NCBI RefSeq assembly: GCF_900104185.1
Contig: NZ_FNIZ01000012.1
Location: 52,038-116,037, forward strand
Source: Halobacillus aidingensis
GTDB taxonomy: Bacteria > Bacillota > Bacilli > Bacillales > Halobacillaceae
Length of the DNA stretch: 64,000 nt
Direction: 5' to 3'
The notes under the pieces were generated by a model. It was not told where the DNA came from. It made no database searches and saw only the letters and a list, made by a program, of their open reading frames with translations. The translations under genes and the position numbers were made by a program. The number at the start of each line of letters is the position of its first letter. Position 1 is the first letter of the stretch. Of the stretch, positions 43,230 through 51,122 are shown one piece after another.

Positions 43230-44462
43230 TTATCCCTCTCCATCTATCTTTTTCAATGAAGGGTGTAAGTAAATGAAAGAAGCGATGGTGGAGACACTCC
43301 CTCCAATAGCAATAGTCATGGATGTACTTATGTATTCACCGATGATTCCAGCGACCAACGCACCCACCGGCATCAACGCCCACGTCATGAACCGGCTCGT
43401 CGCCTGCACCCTTCCAAGTAAATGCTCCGGCGTCAGCTTTTGTCTTAACGTTACAATACACGGACTGCTTATGGAAGCACAAATCGTCCCAACAGCGTTC
43501 AAAAGTGCGAGAGCAATAAAAGATTGATAGAAACTGAACAGGAAGATGGAAAGGCCTCCGAAGGCGCCACACCCAAACAATAGTGTACGATAAGCAACTC
43601 TGCTCCTCAGAACAGGAGAAAGCATCGCTCCCCCAATAGCACCTAACCCGCCAGCGGAAAGAAGCCAACCGATCGAGACCCCCGAAAAACCAATCTCAGC
43701 TTTTAAATGAACGATCAACATCGTCAAAAAAAGAGTCGTGCCAAATACAGAAAAGAACATGGCGATATTTGTATAGAGTAGAGGTTTCTGATGGATCACA
43801 AAGCGGAATCCTTCGCTCATGTCCTGGGTAAACGAACGCTTTTCCCCTTGCTTCTGCTCACTTTCCAACCGCAAACTCCAAACGACTAGAAAGCCGATGA
43901 AGAATGAAAAACTATTTAGGATCATGCCAACTCCAGGATTATAAATGGCCACAATCCAACCGCCAAGCCCCGGGGCAAGAAAGACAGCCGTATGAAACAT
44001 CCCTGTGTTCCATGCATTCACTAAATCGAGATCCTGCTTTCTTACGAGTTTCGGAATCGATGCAAACTGAGAGGTTTGATAAAGCTGTCCAAGCACACCA
44101 ATAACGAAGGCCGCCGCGTAGAGATAATAGATGGTAATCATTTCATAAAAAAACAACACCCCTATGCTCCCCAGCAAAAGAAAACGGAAAAAATCACAAA
44201 ACAATAGAATCCGCTTCCGATCCAACCGGTCAGCAAGCACCCCTGCGAGCGGTTGTAACAAAACAGGCACCCGCTCAACAGCAGCGACAATTCCCATACT
44301 GAGCGGTGAACCGGTAAGAGCAAGTACCATCAAAGGAAGAGCTATCAAATAGATTTGATCCCCGAAAAAGGATACTAGATTTCCTCCAATGAAACGGAAG
44401 GCCTGTCGGTTGGACTTGAACGACGGTTTCTCCTCGGTCTGCCATACTTCCGCATCGTTCAT
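43230..44462 (-). CDS. MFS efflux transporter
   Basis: The protein of about 410 residues starts at ATG 44462 after AGAGGAAAA; it overlaps the regulator stop by 4 nt. It has about 12 helices and the MFS loop motif GVLADRLDRKRILLF (A-type motif between helices 2 and 3), with LALTGSPLSMGIVAAVERVP before it. It resembles MdtG/macrolide-type exporters of Firmicutes. It probably exports a small molecule under the control of the overlapping regulator; the drug or metabolite is unknown. Confidence 0.85.
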   Translation of the reverse strand: MNDAEVWQTEEKPSFKSNRQAFRFIGGNLVSFFGDQIYLIALPLMVLALTGSPLSMGIVAAVERVPVLLQPLAGVLADRLDRKRILLFCDFFRFLLLGSIGVLFFYEMITIYYLYAAAFVIGVLGQLYQTSQFASIPKLVRKQDLDLVNAWNTGMFHTAVFLAPGLGGWIVAIYNPGVGMILNSFSFFIGFLVVWSLRLESEQKQGEKRSFTQDMSEGFRFVIHQKPLLYTNIAMFFSVFGTTLFLTMLIVHLKAEIGFSGVSIGWLLSAGGLGAIGGAMLSPVLRSRVAYRTLLFGCGAFGGLSIFLFSFYQSFIALALLNAVGTICASISSPCIVTLRQKLTPEHLLGRVQATSRFMTWALMPVGALVAGIIGEYISTSMTIAIGGSVSTIASFIYLHPSLKKIDGEG

Positions 44463-45508
44463 TTTTCCTCTCCCAAGAATAACTCCAATTCTTTTGGCAG
44501 CATTTCCCAAGCCCGTGGGCTGACATGATACCGTGGACCATAAGCGACGATTAGCCTTGCGGATTTCAACAGCTTCAAATGATGGTAGACAGTGGTTTTA
44601 CCCATACCGATCTCCTCGGTCATCTCTTTCAGGGTGCGCCCTCCCCCCATCAAAATCTTTAGCATACGCAAACGATTCTCATCTCCAAGCGCCTTGAATT
44701 TCTGAACGAGCATTTGATCCGGAACATACGGGTCATTCGGCTGGATACTTTCATTGGCTACAGGGTAGTAGAAGATTTTCGCCCCTTCAATATCGGCTTC
44801 CACATTCCACGGACGATAAATAAATTGGGGGATCATGATGACTTTATAGACACTAGGCTCCGGCATGTAACGGATTCCATGTGTCGCCCACTCCACAAAA
44901 TCCTCCGCCTCCAGTTTTTCAATCCGCTTCTTCTTGGAAAAAGCATCTCGTTCCAGAATTCCTTTGAACATCGCCTCATCCGGCTGAATAACCGCTTCAT
45001 ACCAGCCTGTCATTACCTCTTGGATATGACTTTTTAAGTGATGCGCATCCACCTGGCTAATGTAGGCAATGTAACGTGGAAAGAACGCATTATCTTTAGA
45101 TACATCTTGAAGCCGCGCCACAGCCTCCTGATCTCCTTGAGAAGCAAGCCTACGATCTTCTTGATGTTTTTTCCCTAGATAAGGAATAGCGATATAACGC
45201 AACTCTTCTTCATCTAAATGATCTACAAAATCATTGAACTCCTCAACAGAACCCATATCCTTCTCATGAAGCAACAGCAAGATCGTTTTCCATGTATTCT
45301 TTTCCTGGACCATTTCTAAATGATCCAGGATTTCCGTAGACAACGATTTTTTGATTGTCTGCCATTTTTTTTCTGTATAGTCCAGCGTCTCCAGCAGCCG
45401 TTCGTTCGTAATAGCAGCGATTCCCAGTGCCGCTTCCCACAGAAGAGAATGCTTCACTTCCACTTGATACGTCTCCCTTTTTCTCAAACTCATAGAAAAT
45501 AATTCCAT
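44459..45508 (-). CDS. ArsR-type winged-helix regulator with large N-terminal domain
   Basis: The 349-residue protein carries its winged helix at the C-terminus (FKALGDENRLRMLKILMGGG, then KEMTEEIGMGKTTVYHHLKL). A helical N-terminal domain of about 250 residues (HSLLWEAALGIAAITNERLL) probably senses a ligand. This layout is common in Bacillus regulators of MFS exporters. AGAGGTGATGAA precedes the ATG. Two perfect palindromes just upstream are the likely operators, and the downstream MFS gene overlaps its stop. It should control the five-gene operon. Confidence 0.85.
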   Translation of the reverse strand: MELFSMSLRKRETYQVEVKHSLLWEAALGIAAITNERLLETLDYTEKKWQTIKKSLSTEILDHLEMVQEKNTWKTILLLLHEKDMGSVEEFNDFVDHLDEEELRYIAIPYLGKKHQEDRRLASQGDQEAVARLQDVSKDNAFFPRYIAYISQVDAHHLKSHIQEVMTGWYEAVIQPDEAMFKGILERDAFSKKKRIEKLEAEDFVEWATHGIRYMPEPSVYKVIMIPQFIYRPWNVEADIEGAKIFYYPVANESIQPNDPYVPDQMLVQKFKALGDENRLRMLKILMGGGRTLKEMTEEIGMGKTTVYHHLKLLKSARLIVAYGPRYHVSPRAWEMLPKELELFLGEEK

Positions 45509-45527
45509 TTCATCACCTCTTACAACT

Positions 45528-45571
45528 ATTCTACATTTGTAGAATTATTAATTCAATATAAATTGAATTAA
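45528..45571 (-). promoter_or_regulatory. Two perfect palindromes upstream of the ArsR-type regulator
   Basis: ATTCTACA-TT-TGTAGAAT (45528-45545) and TTAATTCAAT-ATAA-ATTGAATTAA (45548-45571) lie 20-63 nt upstream of the start. The first is the size and type of an ArsR-family operator; the second may overlap the promoter. Confidence 0.65.
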
Positions 45572-45619
45572 TTTTCAAAAAAATGTATTTAGAGTCAAAT
45601 AGAAGATAATTCCCAATAT

Positions 45620-45639
45620 ATGTATGACCTGGTACACCA
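45620..45639. repeat. 20-bp dispersed repeat, copy 2
   Basis: Identical over 20 nt to 9966-9985. It is followed by CCATTATTTGG, also present in the palindrome at 23627-23671. Confidence 0.6.
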
Positions 45640-45658
45640 TTATTTGGTAAGTCCAATC

Positions 45659-45783
45659 AATGTAACCTAACTGAAGTGCAAAGTGCCCGTTCTCTCTTTG
45701 AAAGTGACCTAATTCTATTAAAAGTGACTTAACGCCAGGGGAAAGTTCCCTAACGCCCGTCCAAAGTGACCTAACGTATTTCT
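45659..45783. repeat. 21-bp degenerate tandem array (6 units)
   Basis: Units start at 45659, 45680, 45701, 45721, 45742 and 45763 (one 20-nt step). The first 13-14 nt are conserved (AAAGTGACCTAACG) and the last 7-8 vary. It lies between the trxB terminator and the ArsR-type regulator promoter. The frame across it on the minus strand shows a heptad peptide repeat only because the period is 21. Confidence 0.8.
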
Positions 45784-45787
45784 GGTA

Positions 45788-45823
45788 CAAAAAAGCATCG
45801 ATCTGTAAGAACAGATCGATGCT
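45788..45823 (-). terminator. Terminator of trxB
   Basis: GCATCGATCTGTTCTTACAG and the complementary ATCGATGC, then TTTTTTG, on the minus strand. Confidence 0.9.
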
Positions 45824-45834
45824 CACTCAAGTAA

Positions 45835-46788
45835 TTAGGATAAGTTTTCGCTCCAGTCGATCGTCGCTTCTCCTTCAAGGAAACGCTCGGTATCCATCGC
45901 GGCCATGCAGCCCGTGCCTGCCGCTGTAATCGCTTGGCGGTATTTCTGGTCCTGCACATCGCCACACGCGAAAATGCCTGGAATATTCGTGTTGGTCGTA
46001 CCGGGATCAACGAGGATATAACCTTTATCGTCCATATCCAGTTTCCCTTTCACAAAATCCGTGTTCGGGTTGTGACCGATCGCAACAAATATCCCATCCG
46101 TTTCAATGACTTCCTCTTCTCCAGACTCGTTGTCACGAACCTTGATGCCACTGATCTTCATGCCATCGGACACCATTTCGACCGGTGTTTTGTTCAGTGC
46201 CCACGTCACTTTATCATTCTCCTGCGCTCGTGTCTGCATGATTTTCGAAGCACGGAGCTCATGACGACGGTGGATCACTTGGACTTCGCTCGCAAATTTC
46301 GTAAGGAACGTCGCCTCTTCCATCGCAGAGTCCCCTCCACCGATGATGACAACTTTCTTCCCTCGGAAAAAGAAGCCATCACAAGTCGCACATGTGCTGA
46401 CACCTTTTCCTAAGTTTTCTTTTTCACCTGGAATGCCGAGCATTTTTGCAGAAGCGCCTGTAGAAATGATTAATGTTTCCGTCTCCACTTCACCTAAGCC
46501 ATCAACTTGAAGCTTGAATGGACGTTCTCCCACCTCTACATCTGTCACCCATCCACGCTTGAAAGTCGCACCAAAGCGTTCCGCCTGCTTTTTCATGTTA
46601 TCCATGAGTTCCGGCCCCATGATGCCATCAGGGAATCCTGGGAAATTCTCAACTTCCGTGGTTAGGGTCAATTGCCCGCCTGGTTCCGGCCCCTCGATGA
46701 CGAGCGGTTCCATATCTGCTCTTGCTAAATAAACAGCTGCCGTCAATCCGGCAGGTCCTGTGCCTAAAATAATGGATTTATAAGCCAT
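45835..46788 (-). CDS. trxB: Thioredoxin-disulfide reductase
   Basis: The 317-residue flavoprotein has the FAD motif GTGPAGLTAAVYLAR, the redox pair in CATCDG (Cys133, Cys136), the NADPH motif GGGDSAMEEATFL and the C-terminal FACGDVQDQKYRQAITAAGTG (in two parts). It reduces thioredoxin with NADPH in the cytoplasm. It lies about 100 nt downstream of arsC on the same strand. The ArsC of this type is recycled by thioredoxin, so the linkage may be functional. It may also have its own promoter in that gap. Confidence 0.93.
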   Translation of the reverse strand: MAYKSIILGTGPAGLTAAVYLARADMEPLVIEGPEPGGQLTLTTEVENFPGFPDGIMGPELMDNMKKQAERFGATFKRGWVTDVEVGERPFKLQVDGLGEVETETLIISTGASAKMLGIPGEKENLGKGVSTCATCDGFFFRGKKVVIIGGGDSAMEEATFLTKFASEVQVIHRRHELRASKIMQTRAQENDKVTWALNKTPVEMVSDGMKISGIKVRDNESGEEEVIETDGIFVAIGHNPNTDFVKGKLDMDDKGYILVDPGTTNTNIPGIFACGDVQDQKYRQAITAAGTGCMAAMDTERFLEGEATIDWSENLS

Positions 46789-46891
46789 TCAAACTCCTCC
46801 TTCAGCAAAAGGTCTCCTCCTTAGAGGTATAACCTTATTTCATGCGAGTCATGCCTATTTCCACTATATTCAGTTCAGCTTCCGATGTTTT

Positions 46892-47314
46892 TTACTCACC
46901 TGTTTCAGCGAACGTCTGGATACGTGCTTCGATTTCGTCACGTACACGCTGGAAGAATGCCCATTTCTCCTCTTCCGTACCCTCCGCTTTCGCCGGATCA
47001 TCGAATCCCCAGTGGAAACGAGTAACATGTGGAGGAGTCATTGGGCACTTATCGTTCGCATCTCCACAAAGAGTGATCGCATATTCAGCATTGTTCAGAA
47101 TATCCGGATCGATAATGTCAGATGTTTGATCTGTAATATCTACATCGACTTCATTCATCGCTTTAACAGCGTTCGGGTTTAAGCCGTGCGCTTCAATCCC
47201 AGCAGACTTCACCTCAAACTTGTCGCTCAAGTATTTCTTTCCGAACCCTTCCGCCATTTGGCTGCGGCAAGAGTTTCCTGTGCATAGAAAATAGATGACT
47301 GGTTTGTTAGACAT
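46892..47314 (-). CDS. arsC: Arsenate reductase, thioredoxin-coupled type
   Basis: The 140-residue protein starts at [20 protein letters not shown] (ATG 47314). It has the low-molecular-weight phosphatase-like loop CTGNSCRS (Cys11, Cys16) and the second cysteine pair in [11 protein letters not shown] (Cys83, Cys90), which is the thioredoxin-dependent ArsC of Gram-positives. It reduces arsenate to arsenite for export by ArsB. A longer frame to 47362 overlaps arsB and is not used. Third gene of arsR-arsB-arsC. Confidence 0.94.
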   Translation of the reverse strand: MSNKPVIYFLCTGNSCRSQMAEGFGKKYLSDKFEVKSAGIEAHGLNPNAVKAMNEVDVDITDQTSDIIDPDILNNAEYAITLCGDANDKCPMTPPHVTRFHWGFDDPAKAEGTEEEKWAFFQRVRDEIEARIQTFAETGE

Positions 47315-47343
47315 ATAGCATTTCTCCTTTTTTTCTGTAAAAA

Positions 47344-48639
47344 TTATAGAATTAATAACCATAGATAAAGTCCGACGAGTGTAATGAATAAGGTCGGCAC
47401 AGTTAATATGATTCCCACTTTAAAGTAGTATCCCCATGAAATTTTGAAGCCTTTCATGGATAAAACGTGGAGCCATAGCAATGTCGCTAAAGACCCAATG
47501 GGTGTAATCTTCGGCCCGAGGTCTGATCCGATAACATTGGCATAAATGAGGGCCTCCCTCATTGTCCCTGCCGTATTTGTATCAGCGATGGCAAGGGCAT
47601 CAATCATTACGGTCGGCATGTTATTCATGATGGAAGAAAGAATGGCTGCAATGAATCCCATTGAAACGGTTGCCGTGAACAAGCCTTGATCTGCCGTGTA
47701 CTGAATGACATTCGCAAGGATATCGGTCAAGCCGACATTTCGAAGTCCGTAAACGACGACATACATTCCGACAGAGAAGAAAACAATCGCCCATGGAGCT
47801 CCTTTGACCACTTTTCCTGTTTGCACAGCCGCGCTTCTTCTCGCCATCAATAGGAAAAAGATCGCGACAATTCCGGCAATGATGGAAACAGGAATCCCCA
47901 AAGGCTCACTTGCAAAATATCCGATCAACAGAACAGCAAGAACGCCCCACGACATGCGAAACATCTTATGATCCTGTATCGCATCCTTCGGCTTTTTCAA
48001 CTGAGATAAATCGTAATTGTCCGGAATACTCTTACGGAAAAATAAGAATAAGACAAGAATACTTGCAGCAAGTGAAAACAAGTTCGGAACGATCATCCGT
48101 GACGCATACTCTACAAAACCAATATCGAAGAAGTCTGCAGAGACAATGTTCACGAGGTTACTGACAATCAACGGCAAGGAAGTCGTATCGGCAATGAAAC
48201 CACTGGCCATAATGAACGGAAGAATCATCGCTTCCTTGAAATTCAAATTCCTGACCATCGCAAGAACAATCGGTGTTAAAATCAATGCCGCTCCGTCATT
48301 GGCGAATAGCGCAGCAACTACAGCTCCGAGCAAGGTCACATAAACGAACATCCGCTTCCCGTCACCTTTAGCTACACGGGCCATGTGAAGGGCTGCCCAT
48401 TCGAAAAAACCAATCTCATCTAGAATCAATGAAATAATGATGATGGCGATAAAGGCTAAAGTCGCGTTCCAGACAATATCTGTAACGGCAAGTACGTCTT
48501 GAAAATCGACGACACCAAAAATCAAAGCGAGGATAGCGCCCGCACAAGCGGACCAGCCAATTCCAAGATTTTTAGGCTGCCAAATGACAAAGACGAGTGT
48601 AAGTACAAAAATAATCGTAGCAATCAGTGCTAAACTCAA
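47344..48639 (-). CDS. arsB: Arsenite efflux permease ArsB
   Basis: The 431-residue, roughly 12-helix protein matches Ars[60 protein letters not shown] and [20 protein letters not shown]. It exports arsenite or antimonite at the membrane. The TTG start has AGGGGGA 8-9 nt upstream. It follows arsR by 12 nt and precedes arsC by 29 nt, an operon under ArsR control. Confidence 0.94.
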   Translation of the reverse strand: MSLALIATIIFVLTLVFVIWQPKNLGIGWSACAGAILALIFGVVDFQDVLAVTDIVWNATLAFIAIIIISLILDEIGFFEWAALHMARVAKGDGKRMFVYVTLLGAVVAALFANDGAALILTPIVLAMVRNLNFKEAMILPFIMASGFIADTTSLPLIVSNLVNIVSADFFDIGFVEYASRMIVPNLFSLAASILVLFLFFRKSIPDNYDLSQLKKPKDAIQDHKMFRMSWGVLAVLLIGYFASEPLGIPVSIIAGIVAIFFLLMARRSAAVQTGKVVKGAPWAIVFFSVGMYVVVYGLRNVGLTDILANVIQYTADQGLFTATVSMGFIAAILSSIMNNMPTVMIDALAIADTNTAGTMREALIYANVIGSDLGPKITPIGSLATLLWLHVLSMKGFKISWGYYFKVGIILTVPTLFITLVGLYLWLLIL

Positions 48640-48651
48640 AAAACAATCCCC

Positions 48652-48999
48652 CTAGCTATCGCATTGGATCCGCAGTCCCGCTTCTTCCAATGCTTTCAAT
48701 TTCTCTTTTTGGTCCGGAATCTGTTCCAGAACCTGTTGAATGATGGGATATGTCGCATGTTCTCTGTTCAAGGAATAAAAAATCCACTGCCCTCTTCGTT
48801 GTTCTTTTACAAGTCCAGCATCACGCAGTTTTCTTAGATGCTGACTGATTGAAGGCTGGCTCATTTGTAACACTTCCACAAACTCACATACACAACATTC
48901 ACTATCTTTTACCAAACCAAGAATGGTCAGCCGCGTTTTATCTCCTAAGAGCTTCAACGTCTGTGCGGCTTGTTCCAACTCAATGATTGTTTTTTCCAT
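48652..48999 (-). CDS. arsR: Arsenic-responsive repressor ArsR (first copy)
   Basis: The 115-residue protein starts at ATG 48999 after GAGGTGATTCTG. The winged helix reads LKLLGDKTRLTILGLVKDSE, with SECCVCEFVEVLQMSQPSIS. The cysteines CCVC at the start of the DNA-recognition region are the arsenite site of ArsR proteins. It should repress arsR-arsB-arsC and release on arsenite. A matching palindrome lies 26-45 nt upstream and another before the XRE gene. Confidence 0.92.
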   Translation of the reverse strand: MEKTIIELEQAAQTLKLLGDKTRLTILGLVKDSECCVCEFVEVLQMSQPSISQHLRKLRDAGLVKEQRRGQWIFYSLNREHATYPIIQQVLEQIPDQKEKLKALEEAGLRIQCDS

Positions 49000-49024
49000 C
49001 AGAATCACCTCACCCTCCATCATG

Positions 49025-49044
49025 ATATAAGTATATGCTTATAT
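49025..49044 (-). promoter_or_regulatory. ArsR operator upstream of arsR-arsB-arsC
   Basis: ATATAAG-N6-CTTATAT, a perfect 7-bp-arm palindrome, 26-45 nt before the arsR start. The same TATAAG-N6-CTTATA core recurs at 49340-49357. Confidence 0.75.
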
Positions 49045-49059
49045 ATACAAGAGAAAAAT

Positions 49060-49323
49060 TCAAACCCACTTCGAACATTCAGATGGAGACTTACACCAAA
49101 TCCTTCCTGAGACGACCTTTATGTCCATTTGAAACACTTCCGAAATCTTATTCATTAGATAGGAAGAAGGATATATCTTTTCGCTTTCCAACCGTTCAAT
49201 GAAGCGGACGTCCTCTCCCAATAAAAAAGCCACTTGCTCCTTACTCATCGATTTGGATGCTCTTAATCGGAGAAAATCTTCCCCGTAACCCTGACATGGA
49301 TGAGAATCAATCATATCCGTCAC
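49060..49323 (-). CDS. Small XRE-family helix-turn-helix protein
   Basis: The 87-residue protein is mostly one XRE helix-turn-helix (DFLRLRASKSMSKEQVAFLL, then GEDVRFIERLESEKIYPSS). The tail carries two cysteines (CKSPSECSKWV), and a third lies near the N-terminus (SHPCQGYG). It sits just upstream of arsR on the same strand, with an ArsR-type palindrome before its start, so it probably belongs to the arsenic regulon. Its DNA target is unknown. The cysteines could bind a metalloid, but that is speculation. Confidence 0.7.
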   Translation of the reverse strand: MTDMIDSHPCQGYGEDFLRLRASKSMSKEQVAFLLGEDVRFIERLESEKIYPSSYLMNKISEVFQMDIKVVSGRIWCKSPSECSKWV

Positions 49324-49339
49324 TCCTTTATGTTTCGTA

Positions 49340-49357
49340 TATAAGAATATACTTATA
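49340..49357 (-). promoter_or_regulatory. ArsR-type operator upstream of the XRE gene
   Basis: TATAAG-N6-CTTATA, the same core as the operator at 49025-49044, placed 17-34 nt before the XRE gene start. Confidence 0.7.
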
Positions 49358-49410
49358 CAGTAATCCTTCCATGTAAATTCTACATAAAGAGAAGATGTTT
49401 TAAATGTTAA

Positions 49411-49426
49411 ATCAAAAAAAATTGAT
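49411..49426 (+). promoter_or_regulatory. ATCAA-N6-TTGAT palindrome 1 (upstream of second arsR)
   Basis: First of four perfect ATCAA-N6-TTGAT palindromes in 670 nt. It lies 78-93 nt before the second arsR gene, likely at or above its promoter. Confidence 0.7.
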
Positions 49427-49470
49427 GAAATACTTGCTTTCCAGAAAATTAACCCTTACGATTGTAATTA

Positions 49471-49486
49471 ATCAAATAATATTGAT
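49471..49486 (+). promoter_or_regulatory. ATCAA-N6-TTGAT palindrome 2 (upstream of second arsR)
   Basis: The second copy, directly before the AAGGAGG ribosome site of the second arsR gene, is placed to block transcription. Confidence 0.75.
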
Positions 49487-49503
49487 TTAAGGAGGATCAT
49501 TAA

Positions 49504-49821
49504 ATGAAAGAGATACCCGTTCAGGATTTGTCCTTGTCCAAAACTTTTCAGACCTACCAGAAAAAATTTAAAGCCTTAGCTGATGAACGCAGGTTACAGA
49601 TCATGCATCAAATCACTCAACAAAAAGAAGTGTGTGTCTGTGATCTTTCTGACACCATGGCCCTGCCTCAATCGAAACTTTCCTACCACCTGAAGATTTT
49701 ACTGGATGCATCCCTGATCAAGAAAGAAACAAGAGGAACCTGGAGCTACTATTCCTTAAATGAAGAAGAAGTGAATCACTTGTTGTCCGAAGAGTTGTGC
49801 TGTCTATTCAGACACGATTAA
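49504..49821 (+). CDS. arsR: ArsR family repressor (second copy)
   Basis: The 105-residue protein has the winged helix KFKALADERRLQIMHQITQQ, VCVCDLSDTMALPQSKLSYH. The CVCDL cysteines are the classical ArsR arsenite ligands; a CC pair lies near the C-terminus (SEELCCLF). It differs clearly from the first ArsR and faces the other way. AAGGAGG precedes the ATG. Palindromes of a separate type (ATCAA-N6-TTGAT) precede it and both downstream starts, so it likely controls itself, the microproteins and the ArsP-type permease. Confidence 0.9.
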   Translation: MKEIPVQDLSLSKTFQTYQKKFKALADERRLQIMHQITQQKEVCVCDLSDTMALPQSKLSYHLKILLDASLIKKETRGTWSYYSLNEEEVNHLLSEELCCLFRHD

Positions 49822-49826
49822 TACAA

Positions 49827-49857
49827 AGGGCATAAGCCTTTGCGCTTGCCCTTTTGC
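49827..49857 (+). terminator. Terminator between second arsR and the first microprotein gene
   Basis: AAGGGCATAAGC and GCTTGCCCTTTTG arms. It makes the downstream genes depend on their own operator-bearing promoter or on read-through. Confidence 0.7.
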
Positions 49858-49867
49858 TGGTTAATTA

Positions 49868-49883
49868 ATCAAAAAAAATTGAT
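49868..49883 (+). promoter_or_regulatory. ATCAA-N6-TTGAT palindrome 3 (upstream of first microprotein)
   Basis: The third perfect copy, 17-32 nt before the microprotein ATG and directly upstream of its AAGGAG ribosome site. Confidence 0.75.
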
Positions 49884-49899
49884 TTAAGGAGACGATATT

Positions 49900-50052
49900 A
49901 TGTTCACGACAGAAGAATGGAAGCTTAAAAATAAAGAAATTTTACTAAATGTAAAATACTTCAAAAAGCAGTCCGCCTCCCGTATTAGAATAAGGGATTG
50001 GAACTTTCCAACTCGTCAAAGAAAACCAGAAATCTGCTGTACCTGTTGCTAA
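49900..50052 (+). CDS. 50-residue microprotein ending in CCTCC
   Basis: This frame encodes 50 residues: MFTTEEWKLKNKEILLNVKY, a basic middle (SASRIRIRDWNFPTRQRK) and the last residues PEICCTCC. AAGGAG lies about 9 nt before the ATG and an ArsR-type palindrome just above that. The terminal cysteine cluster suggests soft-metal or metalloid binding. It stands between the second arsR and an ArsP-type permease on the same strand. I know no family for it. Operator, ribosome site and position argue that it is real. Confidence 0.65.
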   Translation: MFTTEEWKLKNKEILLNVKYFKKQSASRIRIRDWNFPTRQRKPEICCTCC

Positions 50053-50065
50053 CCGCCTACAATAA

Positions 50066-50081
50066 ATCAACTTTTTTTGAT
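50066..50081 (+). promoter_or_regulatory. ATCAA-N6-TTGAT palindrome 4 (upstream of the ArsP-type gene)
   Basis: The fourth perfect copy, immediately before the AAAGGTG ribosome site of the permease gene. Confidence 0.75.
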
Positions 50082-50094
50082 GAAAGGTGCAGTG

Positions 50095-50970
50095 ATGATG
50101 ATACAGGAGACATTACTTAGTTTTATTACCATCGCCATAGAATTAACCATTCTCTTTTTAGGTATCTCTTTTCTTATTTATCTTTTCCAAGGGTTTATAC
50201 CTTATGAGCGCATGGAATCGCTCATGGATAAAAGCCACCCGCTTATAAGTGCAGGAATCGCTGTACTTTTCGCGTTTGTAACCCCTTTCTGTTCATGTTC
50301 AACAATTCCAATTGTCGTTCACCTTTTAAGAAATCACATCCGCTTCCCTATCGTCATGATTTTCTTATTTGCATCTCCTGTCTTAGACATCACGATCCTT
50401 ACTCTCATGACAGCCATCCTGGGATGGAAAGTAGCGCTGTTTTACACCCTTATCACGTCCACTCTATCTATTATCGTTGGGTTCTCCTTGCATGGGTTAG
50501 GATATGAGAAGCAACTCAAACCTGTAATCATGGAAAATTACAGCCCTCCAACATCTACAAATAAAGTGAATGTGAATCGGGCGATTTTGGAAACATGGGC
50601 GCATATGAAAAGTGTCTATCCATTCTTGATCATTGGAGCAGCCATTGGTGCCTTCATACATGGCGCCGTGCCTGAAGAGTGGATTACCGATTATATGGGA
50701 GGCGAACACTGGTGGCTCGTACCCATTGCTGCGGTCCTGGGTCTTCCTTTATACATTCGGTTATCTACCATGATTCCAATCTCACAAATGATGATTGCTA
50801 AAGGAATGGCCCTTGGACCCGTAATGGCTCTGATGATCAGCTCAGCAGGTGCCAGTCTCCCAGAGGTGACTCTGCTTCACAGCATTTTCAAAAAGAAATT
50901 AGTCTTCACTTTTGTAGGTTCAGTCATTGCCATGTCTACCCTATCAGGATTTCTTTTCTACTTGATTTAA
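50095..50970 (+). CDS. arsP: ArsP/DUF318 family permease
   Basis: The protein of about 291 residues has eight or so membrane helices and the family hallmark TPFCSCSTIPIV in the third helix region, plus ASPVLDITILTLM. ArsP-type permeases export trivalent organoarsenicals; others in the family handle different soft species, so the substrate here is inferred from the arsR neighbourhood. ATG 50095 or 50098 suits the AAAGGTG site; the in-frame TTG at 50077 lies inside the operator. It is followed 13 nt later by a second cysteine-pair microprotein. Confidence 0.85.
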   Translation: MMIQETLLSFITIAIELTILFLGISFLIYLFQGFIPYERMESLMDKSHPLISAGIAVLFAFVTPFCSCSTIPIVVHLLRNHIRFPIVMIFLFASPVLDITILTLMTAILGWKVALFYTLITSTLSIIVGFSLHGLGYEKQLKPVIMENYSPPTSTNKVNVNRAILETWAHMKSVYPFLIIGAAIGAFIHGAVPEEWITDYMGGEHWWLVPIAAVLGLPLYIRLSTMIPISQMMIAKGMALGPVMALMISSAGASLPEVTLLHSIFKKKLVFTFVGSVIAMSTLSGFLFYLI

Positions 50971-50983
50971 AGGGGGTGAACCC

Positions 50984-51082
50984 GTGAATTTGTTAAAGAA
51001 ACTTTTTGGACAGAAAAAAGAAAAACCTTGCTGTATTGTCGTAATCAAAGAACAAAAGGAAGAAAAGTGCTGTGCGAAGTAA
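50984..51082 (+). CDS. 32-residue microprotein with two CC pairs
   Basis: GTG 50984 follows AAAGGGGGTGA at good spacing. The peptide starts MNLLKKLFGQKKEKPCCIVV and ends IKEQKEEKCCAK. It is very basic with two vicinal cysteine pairs 14 residues apart, which suggests a soft-metal chelator or carrier. It lies 13 nt after the ArsP-type gene in the same direction and is surely in that operon. I know no family. A stem-loop follows directly. Confidence 0.65.
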   Translation: MNLLKKLFGQKKEKPCCIVVIKEQKEEKCCAK

Positions 51083-51088
51083 AAAAAC

Positions 51089-51122
51089 AGCGGCCTCTTA
51101 CTCGCGAAGCCGCTCTCATCAA
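51089..51122. terminator. Stem-loop between the ArsP operon and the convergent Csp-like gene
   Basis: AGCGGC and GCCGCT arms between the two convergent stop codons, with an A tract serving the minus-strand gene. Confidence 0.65.

Noticed and set aside
38321..45783. The 21-bp arrays as a CRISPR
   Set aside because: The constant part is only 13-14 nt, the variable part 7-8 nt, and no cas genes are present.
45575..45826. 83-residue frame with a heptad-like repeat
   Set aside because: It is produced by the 21-bp array and crosses the trxB terminator.
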